Below are positions 41,111 to 49,324 of a DNA stretch of 64,000 nucleotides, one piece after another. The stretch covers positions 62,001-126,000 of the forward strand of contig NZ_SLVP01000008.1 in NCBI RefSeq assembly GCF_004345425.1, read 5' to 3'. The notes under the pieces were generated by a model, which was not told where the DNA came from, did not search any database, and saw only the letters and a program-made list of their open reading frames with translations. Position 1 is the first letter of the stretch. Every line of letters begins with the position of its first letter. This DNA comes from Paenibacillus sp. BK033. Lineage in GTDB: Bacteria; Bacillota; Bacilli; Paenibacillales; Paenibacillaceae. Position numbers and translations under genes: made by a program.

Positions 41111-41335
41111 ATGGCTAAAAATCTTGTCGGCAACCACATCCGCAAATTACGGTTTAATCACAACGAAATGACACAGCAGCAATTGGCTGACAAGGTCGGC
41201 GTCACGAGACAAACGATAGTCGCATTGGAAAAAGGCAACTACTCCCCGTCCCTCGAGCTAGCCTTCCGGATTTCCCAAGCTTTTGGACTGCCAATTGAAG
41301 AGATCTTCTTCTACGGGGATGATACGAGCCAATAA
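41111..41335 (+). CDS. Small Xre/Cro-type HTH regulator
   Basis: The 74-residue protein is almost entirely one HTH_3 domain: NHIRKLRFNHNEMTQQQLADKVGVTRQTIVALEKGNYSPSLELAFRISQAFGLPIEEIFFYGDD. This is the widespread YozG/YvaO-like short regulator with the T-R-Q-T-I recognition helix. It sits one base after the membrane-protein gene and 17 bp before a DUF4386 gene, so the three form an operon. The AAGTTAACTT palindrome over the operon promoter is a plausible autoregulatory site. Confidence 0.88.
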   Translation: MAKNLVGNHIRKLRFNHNEMTQQQLADKVGVTRQTIVALEKGNYSPSLELAFRISQAFGLPIEEIFFYGDDTSQ

Positions 41336-41352
41336 TTATGAGGAGGAATACC

Positions 41353-42033
41353 ATGGTTTCCATCACCAAAACTCCGAAAGTAACCGGCACCCTGTTTATA
41401 CTCGCAGCCGTATCCTCGGTATTGGGTCTTCTGTTCTACGGCCCTATCCTTAACCACGCGAATTACCTGACGAATGGCTCCGTGCACGCAGGCCAGATCA
41501 TCCTCGGAGCGCTAATGGAGCTGATCCTGGTTGCTTCTGCCGTTGGCACTGCTGTCACGATGTATCCTTTTCTCAAAAAATATAACGAAAGTATCGCCCT
41601 CGGCCATGTGTGCTTCCGCCTGCTCGAGGCCGTCGTTATCACGGTTGGCCTAGTCGGCATGTTGTCCCTCGTCACCTTAAGCCGGCAATATGTCGCCGCT
41701 GGCGCTCCCGATCCCGCTTCTTACGAAGCCGCCGGAACGTTGTTCCTGGCCGTGCATGACTGGACCTTTATGCTTGGCCCTAACTTCTTGCTCGGCATTA
41801 ATACGATGCTGTACAGTTACATTTTCTACAAATCCGGGCTTGTCCCCCGCTTCATTCCGATCCTTGGCATGACCGGCGCCGTACTCGTGTTCAGCGCTTC
41901 GCTGTTCGAGATGTTTGGCGTATTCTCTCAGCTGTCGGTCTGGGGCGGTCTCCTCTCCCTGCCGGTAGCGGCAAACGAGATGATCCTGGCCGTTTGGCTG
42001 ATTGCGAAAGGTTTTAACAAAGCGGCGCTCTGA
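41353..42033 (+). CDS. DUF4386 family membrane protein
   Basis: 226 residues from ATG 41353, six bases after AGGAGG at 41341-41346; the frame's earlier ATG at 41338 overlaps that SD and is unlikely. Six hydrophobic segments occur, with the DUF4386 hallmarks KVTGTLFILAAVSSVLGLLFYGPIL near the N-terminus, VCFRLLEAVVITVG in the middle and GLVPRFIPILGMTGAVLVF later. Function unknown. It is the third gene of the HTH operon, and a bidirectional terminator follows. Confidence 0.85.
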   Translation: MVSITKTPKVTGTLFILAAVSSVLGLLFYGPILNHANYLTNGSVHAGQIILGALMELILVASAVGTAVTMYPFLKKYNESIALGHVCFRLLEAVVITVGLVGMLSLVTLSRQYVAAGAPDPASYEAAGTLFLAVHDWTFMLGPNFLLGINTMLYSYIFYKSGLVPRFIPILGMTGAVLVFSASLFEMFGVFSQLSVWGGLLSLPVAANEMILAVWLIAKGFNKAAL

Positions 42034-42050
42034 AGAGCTGCGCGTATGCC

Positions 42051-42090
42051 AAAAAGGCCGGGATTTCACCAAGGAAATCCGGCCTTTACG
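42051..42090. terminator. Bidirectional terminator between DUF4386 and the collagen-like gene
   Basis: AAAGGCCGG and CCGGCCTTT (42053-42087) with inner ATTTC/GAAAT pairs form a strong stem flanked by A and T runs. Confidence 0.85.
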
Positions 42091-42092
42091 AT

Positions 42093-43097
42093 TTAAAAAG
42101 TCTCACTCGTAACCGTGTTAATAATCGTAGCCGTTAAGCCCCGGGTATTGATCGAACCCCCGGCAAGCTGTTGTTGCGAGGCGGCAGAGGCCGTCACGGT
42201 AAAAGAGTACGTATACGTTCCCGGCCCCGGACTGTCTACCCAGGTGAGAGCGCTAGTCACGGAAACTTGGGAGAAATCCGCCTGATTTCCCTGCTGCGTT
42301 ATCGCCTCATTATCGGCAGCGATAACGTCTTCCGGGTTTCTGGAGAGAACGCCGTTAACCAAATAGCCCTGAACCACTGTAAAATCCACATTCGCAAAAG
42401 CATCCAGCTTCACCACTTGGTTAGCCAAGAGCACGATCGGCGTTAAGGTTAGCTCTACCGTGGCCTGGTTATTCACCAGGTCAATCTGTTCGCTGCTGCC
42501 GGAGAAGCGGATATCCGCAATACCCGAAGGTCCGGTTAGACCTTGAACTCCCTGCGGCCCCGCAGCTCCCGCCACTCCTTGTGCCCCGACCGGCCCCTGA
42601 ACGCCTTGCACGCCTTGAGCTCCTTGAGCTCCTTGAGCTCCTTGTGCGCCCTGTGCACCTTGCGCCCCTTGCACATCTCGCTGTATCGCTTCTCTTTGTA
42701 AACCGGCAACATCGGAAGTCGCCGTAGCTTCTGCCCCTGTGAGATTCGCAGCCTGTATCGCCTGCACGAAAGCCGGAGAAGACACAATTCCGGGCAGTAC
42801 GGAACGGACCGCGTTATCGAATACGGGATGCTCGATGACTTGCGGCAGAACCGTGCGGACAACCCTGTCAAAAGCAGGGGTCGCTAATACCTCAGGCAAG
42901 GCAGAGACAATGGAACGGTTAAAATTCGGACTGGCAATCAAAGCGGGAATGACATCCGAAGATAGTTTGCCTGGCGTTACTGCATTTCTCGCCAGCTTGG
43001 TGGCCGTTATTGCTCTGGGAGCAATCCTGCTTGCCGTAATCGGCCGCTCCAGCCTGCTGACCCGCTCCTCAACGGTAAGTCTTTTTGCTCTTGGCAA
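42093..43097 (-). CDS. Collagen-like (GXX-repeat) protein, exosporium-type
   Basis: The longest frame begins ATG 43118 but has no ribosome site. TTG 43097 has GGAGGG nine bases upstream and gives 334 residues, so I prefer it. Order: ~50-residue basic N-region, then repeated PEVLATPAFDRVVRTVLPQVIEHPVFDN-like segments each around P-x-F-(D/N/V), then a short G-A-Q collagen tract (~155-195, mostly GAQ and GVQ). The C-terminal ~140-residue beta domain (LVNNQATVELTLTPIVLLANQVVKLDAFANVDFTVVQGYLVNG) recalls BclA-type trimer heads. No signal peptide, as for spore-surface proteins made in the mother cell. A weak sigma-K-like CATAGATCA lies at 43132-43124. Confidence 0.75.
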   Translation of the reverse strand: MPRAKRLTVEERVSRLERPITASRIAPRAITATKLARNAVTPGKLSSDVIPALIASPNFNRSIVSALPEVLATPAFDRVVRTVLPQVIEHPVFDNAVRSVLPGIVSSPAFVQAIQAANLTGAEATATSDVAGLQREAIQRDVQGAQGAQGAQGAQGAQGAQGVQGVQGPVGAQGVAGAAGPQGVQGLTGPSGIADIRFSGSSEQIDLVNNQATVELTLTPIVLLANQVVKLDAFANVDFTVVQGYLVNGVLSRNPEDVIAADNEAITQQGNQADFSQVSVTSALTWVDSPGPGTYTYSFTVTASAASQQQLAGGSINTRGLTATIINTVTSETF

Positions 43098-43294
43098 AGC
43101 CTCTATCCCTCCACTCATATAACTGATCTATGATCTGTATATGGTTAACAGTGTATTGGGTAGGGACCTGTCCCGGCACGTTGTTTGTTCCTGAGGAAAG
43201 CGACTATTTTATTTTCATTTTCAAATAACGACAACCTGTCGTATTTATCCATTTCAACCTATAATAGAAAGTATTCCAGAGAGGGATGTGAAGG

Positions 43295-44890
43295 ATGTTG
43301 AAAAAGATTTCCATGGTCTTTATCGTCTTGCTCTTAATTGTTTTAAGTATACCTTTTACCGGATTTAGTGCAGCCAATGTATATCTGCCTGACTCCTCCG
43401 GCACTGCGCTTAACTGGGATTTCGACGAAACCCCTCCGAAACGCCCGAATCTGAAGCTCCTTAACTCGGCGAACTATGAATACAAATGGAAAAGAGATAA
43501 CTCGCTCTTATTTAACCTTGTTCAGGACAAGAATGGGGTCCTCTATATGAGCGATGCGGACAATAAGGTTCATGCCGTCTATCCAAATGGAAAGGAAAAA
43601 TGGAGCGTTCAATTGGATATGGGCTTTGAGTTATCCGTTATTTATTTAATTTTAGGCCAGGATGGAACGATCTATGCTTACAGCTCTGATTTCCTTACGC
43701 AGCCCGGCATGACCTCCATATATGCCCTATCGCCAGAAGGAAAGGTCAAATGGTATTTACCGCCCGATACCATGGTTTATAGCAGGTTCGACTCGCATTT
43801 TGCCGGTGATTCTCACGGCAATTTTGTCTATTTCTCTGCAGACGGATTAATCTCTCGTAATGCAAAGGGGGAGGTTAATTGGACAAACAAAGAAATTCGT
43901 ACTTCCGATCCGAACAAACCATCGCCAAGCACGCGTTCCTCCTATTTATTTATTGACCCAAAAGGAAATATATACGTGGATTCCGAGAGCAAAGAGATTA
44001 TCTCCATCAATCCTGATGGAACGGAAAGATGGCGTTCAACGCCTCAAAGCTACTTGAACCAATTTGACGTATTCTATCCTTATTTCTCGGATGCAGGCAT
44101 CCTCTACATGCTTACTTCCAGCGGTTTGCATGCCTTGACAGGTACGGACGGCAGCCAGGTTAAGCTTTCCGGTCAATCCGATCTATCGGATATCCGCTCC
44201 TCCGGTATTCCAACCGACGGCAACGGCGGTTACTACTTCGAAAACAGAGGAGATATCCAAAAGCTTGACTATAAAGGAGCTATTAAATGGTCGTACATAC
44301 CAAGGCCATCTGAAAAATACGGACCAGGCTCTACTAAGCCTCTCGTAACGGATGATAAGGGGAATCTCTATTTCGGTACGGGGGTTGGCAATATCATTGG
44401 TCTCAACAGCGATGGACAAGAAATATTCGCTTTTCTTAGAAATGCTTATTGGTATAAACATACAGAAGTCGTCATTGGAAACAGCGGTAACCTCTATTCC
44501 ATTAATGACGACATTGGACTTGTAGCCTTTGGCAAAAAACAAATCCAGGTTTATCAGGATAATCGCTATTTGCCTATGTCGGTAGCTCCTATAATGGATA
44601 ATGGTTCCGTGTTAGTCCCCTTCCGCTCCTTGTTTGAGAGTATGGGCTTGAAGGTTGGCTGGAATTCCTCCTCGCAAACGATAACCGGTACAAAGGAAGG
44701 ACTAACGATTCAAATGAAAATGGGTTCGCGAACGGCCTATGTGAACGGACAAGCGAAGTCATTGAGTATTGCTCCAAAGATGTTCAAAAATTCTACTTTT
44801 GTACCCCTTCGTTTTGTAGCGGAAGCTCTTGGGAAGAACGTAAGCTGGGACAGTAAAAGCTCTTCCGTTAATATTAATTCAAAGGTATGA
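43295..44890 (+). CDS. Secreted PQQ-type beta-propeller with copper-amine-oxidase stalk domain
   Basis: 531 residues. A signal peptide (MVFIVLLLIVLSIPFTGFSAA) is followed by repeated PQQ/propeller blades with D-x-x-G-x-L/IY motifs: VQDKNGVLYMSDADNKVHAVYPNGKEKWS, LGQDGTIYAYSSDF, IDPKGNIYVDSESKEIISINPDGTERW and VTDDKGNLYFGTGVGNIIGLNSDGQEIF. The C-terminal ~120 residues form a copper amine oxidase N-terminal-like (stalk) domain: IMDNGSVLVPFRSLFESMGLKVGWNSSSQTIT ... KNSTFVPLRFVAEALGKNVSWD. Such proteins are common wall-associated extracellular proteins in Paenibacillus. No catalytic domain is seen; a binding or scaffolding role is inferred. Confidence 0.85.
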   Translation: MLKKISMVFIVLLLIVLSIPFTGFSAANVYLPDSSGTALNWDFDETPPKRPNLKLLNSANYEYKWKRDNSLLFNLVQDKNGVLYMSDADNKVHAVYPNGKEKWSVQLDMGFELSVIYLILGQDGTIYAYSSDFLTQPGMTSIYALSPEGKVKWYLPPDTMVYSRFDSHFAGDSHGNFVYFSADGLISRNAKGEVNWTNKEIRTSDPNKPSPSTRSSYLFIDPKGNIYVDSESKEIISINPDGTERWRSTPQSYLNQFDVFYPYFSDAGILYMLTSSGLHALTGTDGSQVKLSGQSDLSDIRSSGIPTDGNGGYYFENRGDIQKLDYKGAIKWSYIPRPSEKYGPGSTKPLVTDDKGNLYFGTGVGNIIGLNSDGQEIFAFLRNAYWYKHTEVVIGNSGNLYSINDDIGLVAFGKKQIQVYQDNRYLPMSVAPIMDNGSVLVPFRSLFESMGLKVGWNSSSQTITGTKEGLTIQMKMGSRTAYVNGQAKSLSIAPKMFKNSTFVPLRFVAEALGKNVSWDSKSSSVNINSKV

Positions 44891-44899
44891 GCAATCAAC

Positions 44900-44940
44900 A
44901 AAAAGGCCAGATTTCCTCGCAGAGGATTTCTGGCCTTTCC
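44900..44940. terminator. Bidirectional terminator before the molybdopterin oxidoreductase
   Basis: AAAGGCCAGA (44902-44911) pairs exactly with TCTGGCCTTT (44929-44938), with inner CCTC/GAGG pairing. Confidence 0.85.
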
Positions 44941-46191
44941 CTACACCCAAGCATCAATATCATAGCCCCGCTCTTCCCAATAGCCGATATGATCCTTGTC
45001 GATCAGCTCGATCCGGTTAAGCCATTTCACCGACTTGTACGCGTACATTTTTGGCACGATCAGCCGGACCGGGCCGCCGAGCTCGCTTGGGATCAGATTG
45101 CCGTCATGCAGCATCGCGACCATAATGTCGTCCATCTGCGCCTGCTCGAGGGTGAGCGCATCGGTGTATACGCCATCGCCTGAGTAGAACTTCACCGTTT
45201 TCGCGTTTGTTTTAACCCCGGCCTCCTGCAGAAACTGCTTGAGCGGAATGCCTTCCCACGTATTCTTGTACACGGACCAGCCCGTCACGCAGTGAAAATC
45301 GCTCACCTGAACCTTGCGCGTCAGCTTCACGAATTGCTCCCAGTTCCATGTCATGGGCTTATCGACCAGCCCGTCTATGGTGAAGGACCAGGTCTCATTG
45401 GAGAAGGACGGAATCGGCGTCACGGAATAGATCCGGAAGTCGCCTTTGGCTCCCCCGCCTATAGGAGGCGCGGAGGCTGGCATGGGCTGCGGCAGAGGTG
45501 CGAGCTGATTGCCATCCCTTGTCACAATCTCCTCGTAAGAGGGACTCCCGAGGCTGACGCCAAGCGTATTGACGGTCCACTTCAGAAAAGACGGTCCAAC
45601 CGCAATCGCAATACCGCCTCCAACCGCCCATTTTACAAATGAACGCCGGGACAAGTACGACTGCGGGCTTGCCGCGGGATGAATCGGTACGTCCACCGTT
45701 TTCTGTTCACGCTCCGTGCGCACCGTTCGCCGGTTCGGCTCCTTGAGCCATTTCGTCCTGGTAATGGAATGGTAAATAATATAAGGCAGGCCAATCCAGG
45801 TTAAGAGATCATGTACAGTCAGCGCATGGTTCGACCACCACGGCCCTACGGCGCGGAACTGCCAGAGCAGCACGCCCGAGATGAGCCATCCGACAAGCAG
45901 GCCAAGCACGACAAAAACATTAAACTTCTGCCAGCCTTTACCTCTCAGCTGCTTCCAGTGCTTGGCCGCGAGCAAGAGATAGAATACGACCGGAACAAGG
46001 GACAACAAGCCGACGATAATGTGCAGCTCCTTCAGCCACACCCTTCCTTCCCCAAGCACGCCGCGCCAGTAATTCATCACCAGCATGATCCCGGACAAAG
46101 CCAGCACGACCACAATCCAGCCGTTCCAAGCATGCAGGAGGGTAAGCTTCCGGCCAAACCCCTTGCGTACCCATTTCAGAAAATCTCCCAT
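44941..46191 (-). CDS. Sulfite-oxidase-type molybdopterin oxidoreductase fused to a membrane cytochrome-like domain
   Basis: 416 residues from ATG 46191, six bases after AAGGAGG; the longer frame adds 75 residues overlapping the kinase gene. The N-terminal ~175 residues have four membrane helices with spaced His (LLHAWNGWIV, ELHIIVGLLSL, NHALTVHDLLTWIGLPYIIYHS), like MsrQ/cytochrome b561-type haem domains. An internal SRRSFVKWAVGGG looks Tat-like. The C-terminal domain is the SUOX/MsrP fold with the molybdenum-ligand Cys in FHCVTGWSVYKNTWEGIPL and ELGGPVRLIVPKMYAYKSVKW. It may repair oxidised methionine or reduce other oxides, with both functions on one chain. It is cotranscribed with an upstream two-component system. 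Confidence 0.83.
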   Translation of the reverse strand: MGDFLKWVRKGFGRKLTLLHAWNGWIVVVLALSGIMLVMNYWRGVLGEGRVWLKELHIIVGLLSLVPVVFYLLLAAKHWKQLRGKGWQKFNVFVVLGLLVGWLISGVLLWQFRAVGPWWSNHALTVHDLLTWIGLPYIIYHSITRTKWLKEPNRRTVRTEREQKTVDVPIHPAASPQSYLSRRSFVKWAVGGGIAIAVGPSFLKWTVNTLGVSLGSPSYEEIVTRDGNQLAPLPQPMPASAPPIGGGAKGDFRIYSVTPIPSFSNETWSFTIDGLVDKPMTWNWEQFVKLTRKVQVSDFHCVTGWSVYKNTWEGIPLKQFLQEAGVKTNAKTVKFYSGDGVYTDALTLEQAQMDDIMVAMLHDGNLIPSELGGPVRLIVPKMYAYKSVKWLNRIELIDKDHIGYWEERGYDIDAWV

Positions 46192-46204
46192 CCTCGTCCT
46201 CCTT

Positions 46205-47260
46205 TCATAAATGAGACGTCTTCTTCCCTTCGTGAACCGTGAACCAGAATCGACTGCCTTGACCGTCCGGCTGCTCGACTCCAATAGAGCCCCCGTATTG
46301 CTCCACCAGCCGTTTGGCAATCGACAGCCCAAGACCCGAACCGCCGCCTTCGCGGCTGCGGGAGCGATCCGTCCGGTAGAAGCGGTCAAAGATCCGCTCC
46401 CGCTCGCCTTCCGCAATCCCGACTCCTTCGTCGGTCACCGATAACCGGAGCATGCTGCCTTCCAGCTCGTCGGCCTCAATGAGGATAATGCCGCCGCGAG
46501 GAGAGTAACGAACGGCGTTCTCGATCAGATTTTGCAGGACGCGCTGCAGATGCCGGGCTTTCATGTTGACCCGCAGCGGACGCTCCGGTAGACGGACGCG
46601 AAGCTGTTGTCCCATCTCCTCCAGCTGAAGCGAGAATCGCGGATGCAGCTCGAGAAGCACGTCCTCCACAACGGCCGTGTGACTAATTTCTTTGTCCTGC
46701 GCCTCCGCATCCAGAGTAGACAGCTCGAACAAATCCTGTATAAGCTCGCTCAGACGCATCGTCTCCGAACGGATCGTGCCCAGATAACGGCGGTATTCCG
46801 CTTCGTCTTCAAGGACCCTGTCCTCCAGGGCTTCCGCATAGGATTGCATGGAAGCCAGCGGCGTACGCAGGTCATGAGCCATATTGGCCACCAGCTCCCG
46901 CTGGGCGGACTCGGCCGCGCGAACCTGCAGGAAGCTCTGCTCCAAGCTTGAGCCCATCCGGTTGAATTGATCCGCCAGCTGCTTGAATTCCTTCAGACCA
47001 GCAGGCTCCACCCTTGTCTGCAGCTCCCCGGCGGCAATTCGGGCAGCACCTTCCCCGACCCGGCGCACCGAGGCTTCAAGCGGACGAACCAGAAGGAAGA
47101 AGAGCAGCGCGGATGCCATTCCTGCTCCTACCGTAGCGATACAAAGCCATATCAGCTGCTCCCGCGTAACCAGCATGTATTGAAAGAAAACAAGAAGAAG
47201 CACGATAATAAACGCAATGCTAATCGTGTTGGCGAGCAAGAGATAGGTTCGAAGCTTCAT
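46205..47260 (-). CDS. Sensor histidine kinase
   Basis: 351 residues from ATG 47260, whose ATGA overlaps the response-regulator stop; the longer frame start at 47302 lies inside that gene. Two membrane segments (~5-26 and 36-56) enclose only a short extracytoplasmic loop. A HAMP region follows (RPLEASVRRVGEGAARIAAGELQTRV), then the H-box ELVANMAHDLRTPLASMQSYAEAL, N-box NLIENAVRYSPRGG, and G boxes VTDEGVGIAEGERERIFDRF and GGGSGLGLSIAKRLVEQYGG. The tiny extracytoplasmic part suggests sensing within or near the membrane. Its partner is the adjacent regulator, and the molybdenum enzyme downstream is a likely output or auxiliary. Confidence 0.9.
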   Translation of the reverse strand: MKLRTYLLLANTISIAFIIVLLLVFFQYMLVTREQLIWLCIATVGAGMASALLFFLLVRPLEASVRRVGEGAARIAAGELQTRVEPAGLKEFKQLADQFNRMGSSLEQSFLQVRAAESAQRELVANMAHDLRTPLASMQSYAEALEDRVLEDEAEYRRYLGTIRSETMRLSELIQDLFELSTLDAEAQDKEISHTAVVEDVLLELHPRFSLQLEEMGQQLRVRLPERPLRVNMKARHLQRVLQNLIENAVRYSPRGGIILIEADELEGSMLRLSVTDEGVGIAEGERERIFDRFYRTDRSRSREGGGSGLGLSIAKRLVEQYGGSIGVEQPDGQGSRFWFTVHEGKKTSHL

Positions 47261-47997
47261 CCCGGGCTCCCTTTGGGGTCCAGCTTGTAGCCTATACCCC
47301 ATACCGTTTTAATCCAGCGCGGGTCGGACGGATTAGGCTCGATTTTCTCGCGCAGGCGCCGGACTTGCACGGTTACGGTTGTCGTATCCCCGTCGTAGGC
47401 GATATCCCATACCTGATTAAGCAGCTGGCTGCGCGAGAACACCTTGCCGGGATACATGGCGAGCAAATGCAGCAGATCGAATTCCTTCACGGTCAGCTCG
47501 ACATCCGACTCCAGAACGGAAACCCTTCTCTCTTGCGGGTAGATCGATAAGCCTTCGAGATAAATCGCTTGACCCGATGCTTCCTCCGGAAGCTTTTCCG
47601 CATCCCGTTCCCCGGGCGATGCATCGCTTCTCCGGCCCACTCTCCGCAAAATATTATGGATTCGAAGCACAAGCTCTCTAGGGCTGAACGGCTTCGTCAT
47701 ATAATCGTCAGCGCCCATCGTGAGACCAAGCAGCCGGTCCGGCTCTTCGCCGCGGGCTGTAAGCATGATAATCGGGGTATCGTCGACCTGCCGAATCCTA
47801 TCGCAAACTTCAATTCCGTCCACCTTCGGCATCATTAAATCCAGCACCAACAGGTCCGGGCGATGCTCCTTCCATAGGCGGATCGCCTCTTCCCCGTTCT
47901 CCGCTATCCACACCACATGGCCTTCCCGCTCCAAATACCGCCGGCATACATCCGTAATATTCCTCTCATCGTCCGCTACTATTATGCTTGCGCCCAT
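47257..47997 (-). CDS. OmpR/PhoB-family response regulator
   Basis: 246 residues. The receiver domain has the acidic pair at D9-D10, phospho-acceptor D53 in LLVLDLMMPKVDG, and the KPFSPRELVLRIHNILRR Lys at the end. A ~35-residue linker is followed by a winged-helix C-terminal domain (LTVKEFDLLHLLAMYPGKVFSRSQLLNQVWDIAYDGDTTTVTVQVRRLREKIEPNPSDPRWIKTVWGIGYKLD). The linker is longer than usual. It is the first gene of a three-gene unit with the kinase and molybdopterin oxidoreductase. Confidence 0.92.
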   Translation of the reverse strand: MGASIIVADDERNITDVCRRYLEREGHVVWIAENGEEAIRLWKEHRPDLLVLDLMMPKVDGIEVCDRIRQVDDTPIIMLTARGEEPDRLLGLTMGADDYMTKPFSPRELVLRIHNILRRVGRRSDASPGERDAEKLPEEASGQAIYLEGLSIYPQERRVSVLESDVELTVKEFDLLHLLAMYPGKVFSRSQLLNQVWDIAYDGDTTTVTVQVRRLREKIEPNPSDPRWIKTVWGIGYKLDPKGSPG

Positions 47998-48076
47998 CCG
48001 CTGCCCTCCCGTCCAACAACCTCTTGATGCTTCTATTATACGGCTTGTTTAAATCGGTTACGACTGTACCCGGCAA

Positions 48077-48112
48077 AAGAAAGAGCATCCCCCTGCCGCC
48101 GGGCAGAGGGAT
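48077..48112 (-). terminator. Terminator of the MNDDK-repeat lipoprotein gene
   Basis: ATCCCCCTGCC (48087-48097) pairs with GGCAGAGGGAT (48102-48112); on the minus strand it is followed by GCTCTTTCTTTT. Confidence 0.75.
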
Positions 48113-48127
48113 AACGCGCAACGGGCT

Positions 48128-48379
48128 TTATTTGCTGTCGTTCATCGACTTGTCGTCGTTCATCGACTTGTCGTCATTCATCATCTTGTCGTCGTTCATC
48201 GACTTGTTGTCGTTCATCGGCTTGTCGTCGTTCATCGGCTTGTCTTCGTTCATAGCCTTGTTGTCATTCATCTCCGATGCCGGCTTATTGCTCATCTTGT
48301 CCTTATTATTGTCTGCATTACATGCGCTTAACAGCAGTACGCCTCCCAGCACAACGATAGCCCATACTTGTTTCTTCAT
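48128..48379 (-). CDS. Small lipoprotein with tandem MNDDK pentapeptide repeats
   Basis: From ATG 48379, seven bases after AAAGGGGAG, the protein is 83 residues. A lipoprotein signal (KKQVWAIVVLGGVLLLSAC) gives a mature lipid-anchored Cys near residue 20. After NADNNKDKMSNKPASE come about ten copies of an S/P-M-N-D-D-K-type pentapeptide to the end. The DNA is correspondingly a ~15-bp tandem repeat. The surface-anchored, highly charged Met/Asp/Lys-rich tail could bind metal or act as a wall spacer. It would be translated away from the response-regulator operon. No known family is recognised. Confidence 0.7.
   Translation of the reverse strand: MKKQVWAIVVLGGVLLLSACNADNNKDKMSNKPASEMNDNKAMNEDKPMNDDKPMNDNKSMNDDKMMNDDKSMNDDKSMNDSK
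48130..48270. repeat. 15-bp tandem repeat encoding MNDDK units
   Basis: On the plus strand the motif GTCGTCGTTCATCGACTT and close variants recur about nine times. Copies differ mostly at single bases that swap S, P, K or A in the encoded unit. Such arrays can change length by slippage. Confidence 0.75.
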
Positions 48380-48536
48380 GTTTATCTCCCCTTTCAAGCC
48401 TATGAGTGCCACCCAAGCTACTCACGACTCCTAGCTTACCGGAAAAAGCTAACCATTGAAGAACGGGGCTCTTGCAAAAGCATTATCAAATCCTTACAAA
48501 AGGATTGCATCCAGTCCAATCTCTTATCCGCAGCAC

Positions 48537-48575
48537 AAAAAAGGCTTTGCACCTGTATCATACAGATGCAAAGCC
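48537..48575 (-). terminator. Terminator of the 48589 gene
   Basis: On the minus strand GGCTTTGCA pairs with TGCAAAGCC with inner CTGTAT/ATACAG, followed by TTTTTT (48542-48537). Confidence 0.85.
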
Positions 48576-48588
48576 ATTTCGTATGCGC

Positions 48589-48777
48589 TCAACTGACCGA
48601 GGAGTTGATCTTACCCATCTCGTCTTCCACTAAAATTGTTAATTCATCCTCGTATCCGCCCGTTATCCTATACTTCCGGATATAGTCTTTAACAAACTTG
48701 CGCGGATCCTTCGGCTGAAAAATTCTCGTGAGTTCCTTCAGGCTTTCCTTGACCTCATTCTGGCTATGTTTCGCCAT
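48589..48777 (-). CDS. Small hypothetical protein
   Basis: The 62-residue charged protein, MAKHSQNEVKESLKELTRIF then QPKDPRKFVKDYIRKYRITGGYEDELTILVEDEMGKI, looks like a small helical cytosolic or spore protein. GGAGGAGA stands five bases before ATG 48777, and a perfect terminator follows, so it is a real monocistronic gene. I do not recognise the family. Confidence 0.65.
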   Translation of the reverse strand: MAKHSQNEVKESLKELTRIFQPKDPRKFVKDYIRKYRITGGYEDELTILVEDEMGKINSSVS

Positions 48778-48964
48778 GAAATCTCCTCCCCTATACGTTG
48801 GATGGTCGTCCTAAACAACAAATCCGAGAACGGATGCGGCATTTACGCCGCAAATTACCCCCCATTTCAGTGCAGGCAACTCCATGGTCAATGAGTCACA
48901 ATGTTTGCATTTTTCTTACTATTATAACATTTCGGGCAAGATTGTAAAATAAACAAATGTTAAT

Positions 48965-49177
48965 CTAACCCGTGCCTTCGTTCTCCCGAGGCGGCTTAGC
49001 CGGAGGCTCATCGGCCTTTGGCGGAGCGGCTTTCGGGGGAATTGACGGAGGCGGAACGTCCATGGATGAATGGTGCGTTTCGTTCCTGTTAAACATTCGT
49101 AAATAGGCAAAAACGCCAATTATCGCAACTGCAATCCCAAATAGCAAAACGACCGCGGTAATCCATCCATCGACCAT
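48965..49177 (-). CDS. Small single-pass membrane protein
   Basis: 70 residues with one N-terminal membrane helix (~7-26, TAVVLLFGIAVAIIGVFAYL) and a proline/lysine-rich cytosolic tail (MDVPPPSIPPKAAPPKADEPPAKPP). GGAGG lies eight bases before ATG 49177. No family is recognised; a helix plus Pro-rich tail suggests an anchored linker or scaffold peptide. Confidence 0.6.
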   Translation of the reverse strand: MVDGWITAVVLLFGIAVAIIGVFAYLRMFNRNETHHSSMDVPPPSIPPKAAPPKADEPPAKPPRENEGTG

Positions 49178-49324
49178 GCTCCCGCCTCCTCTCTTCTTAT
49201 ATTTATCGGCTGAAAGCTGTTTTGGTTTCAGTTTATTCGTCTATAAATTTTTCTTCCATATATAGGATATATTATATCGAACCAACCGTCCGTCAGCAAC
49301 TCGGCCAAATTGACTAAATATTCG

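Noticed and set aside
46192..46416. 75-residue upstream extension of the molybdopterin oxidoreductase
   Set aside because: It is antiparallel-free but lies inside the kinase gene in another frame, and AAGGAGG fixes the start at 46191.
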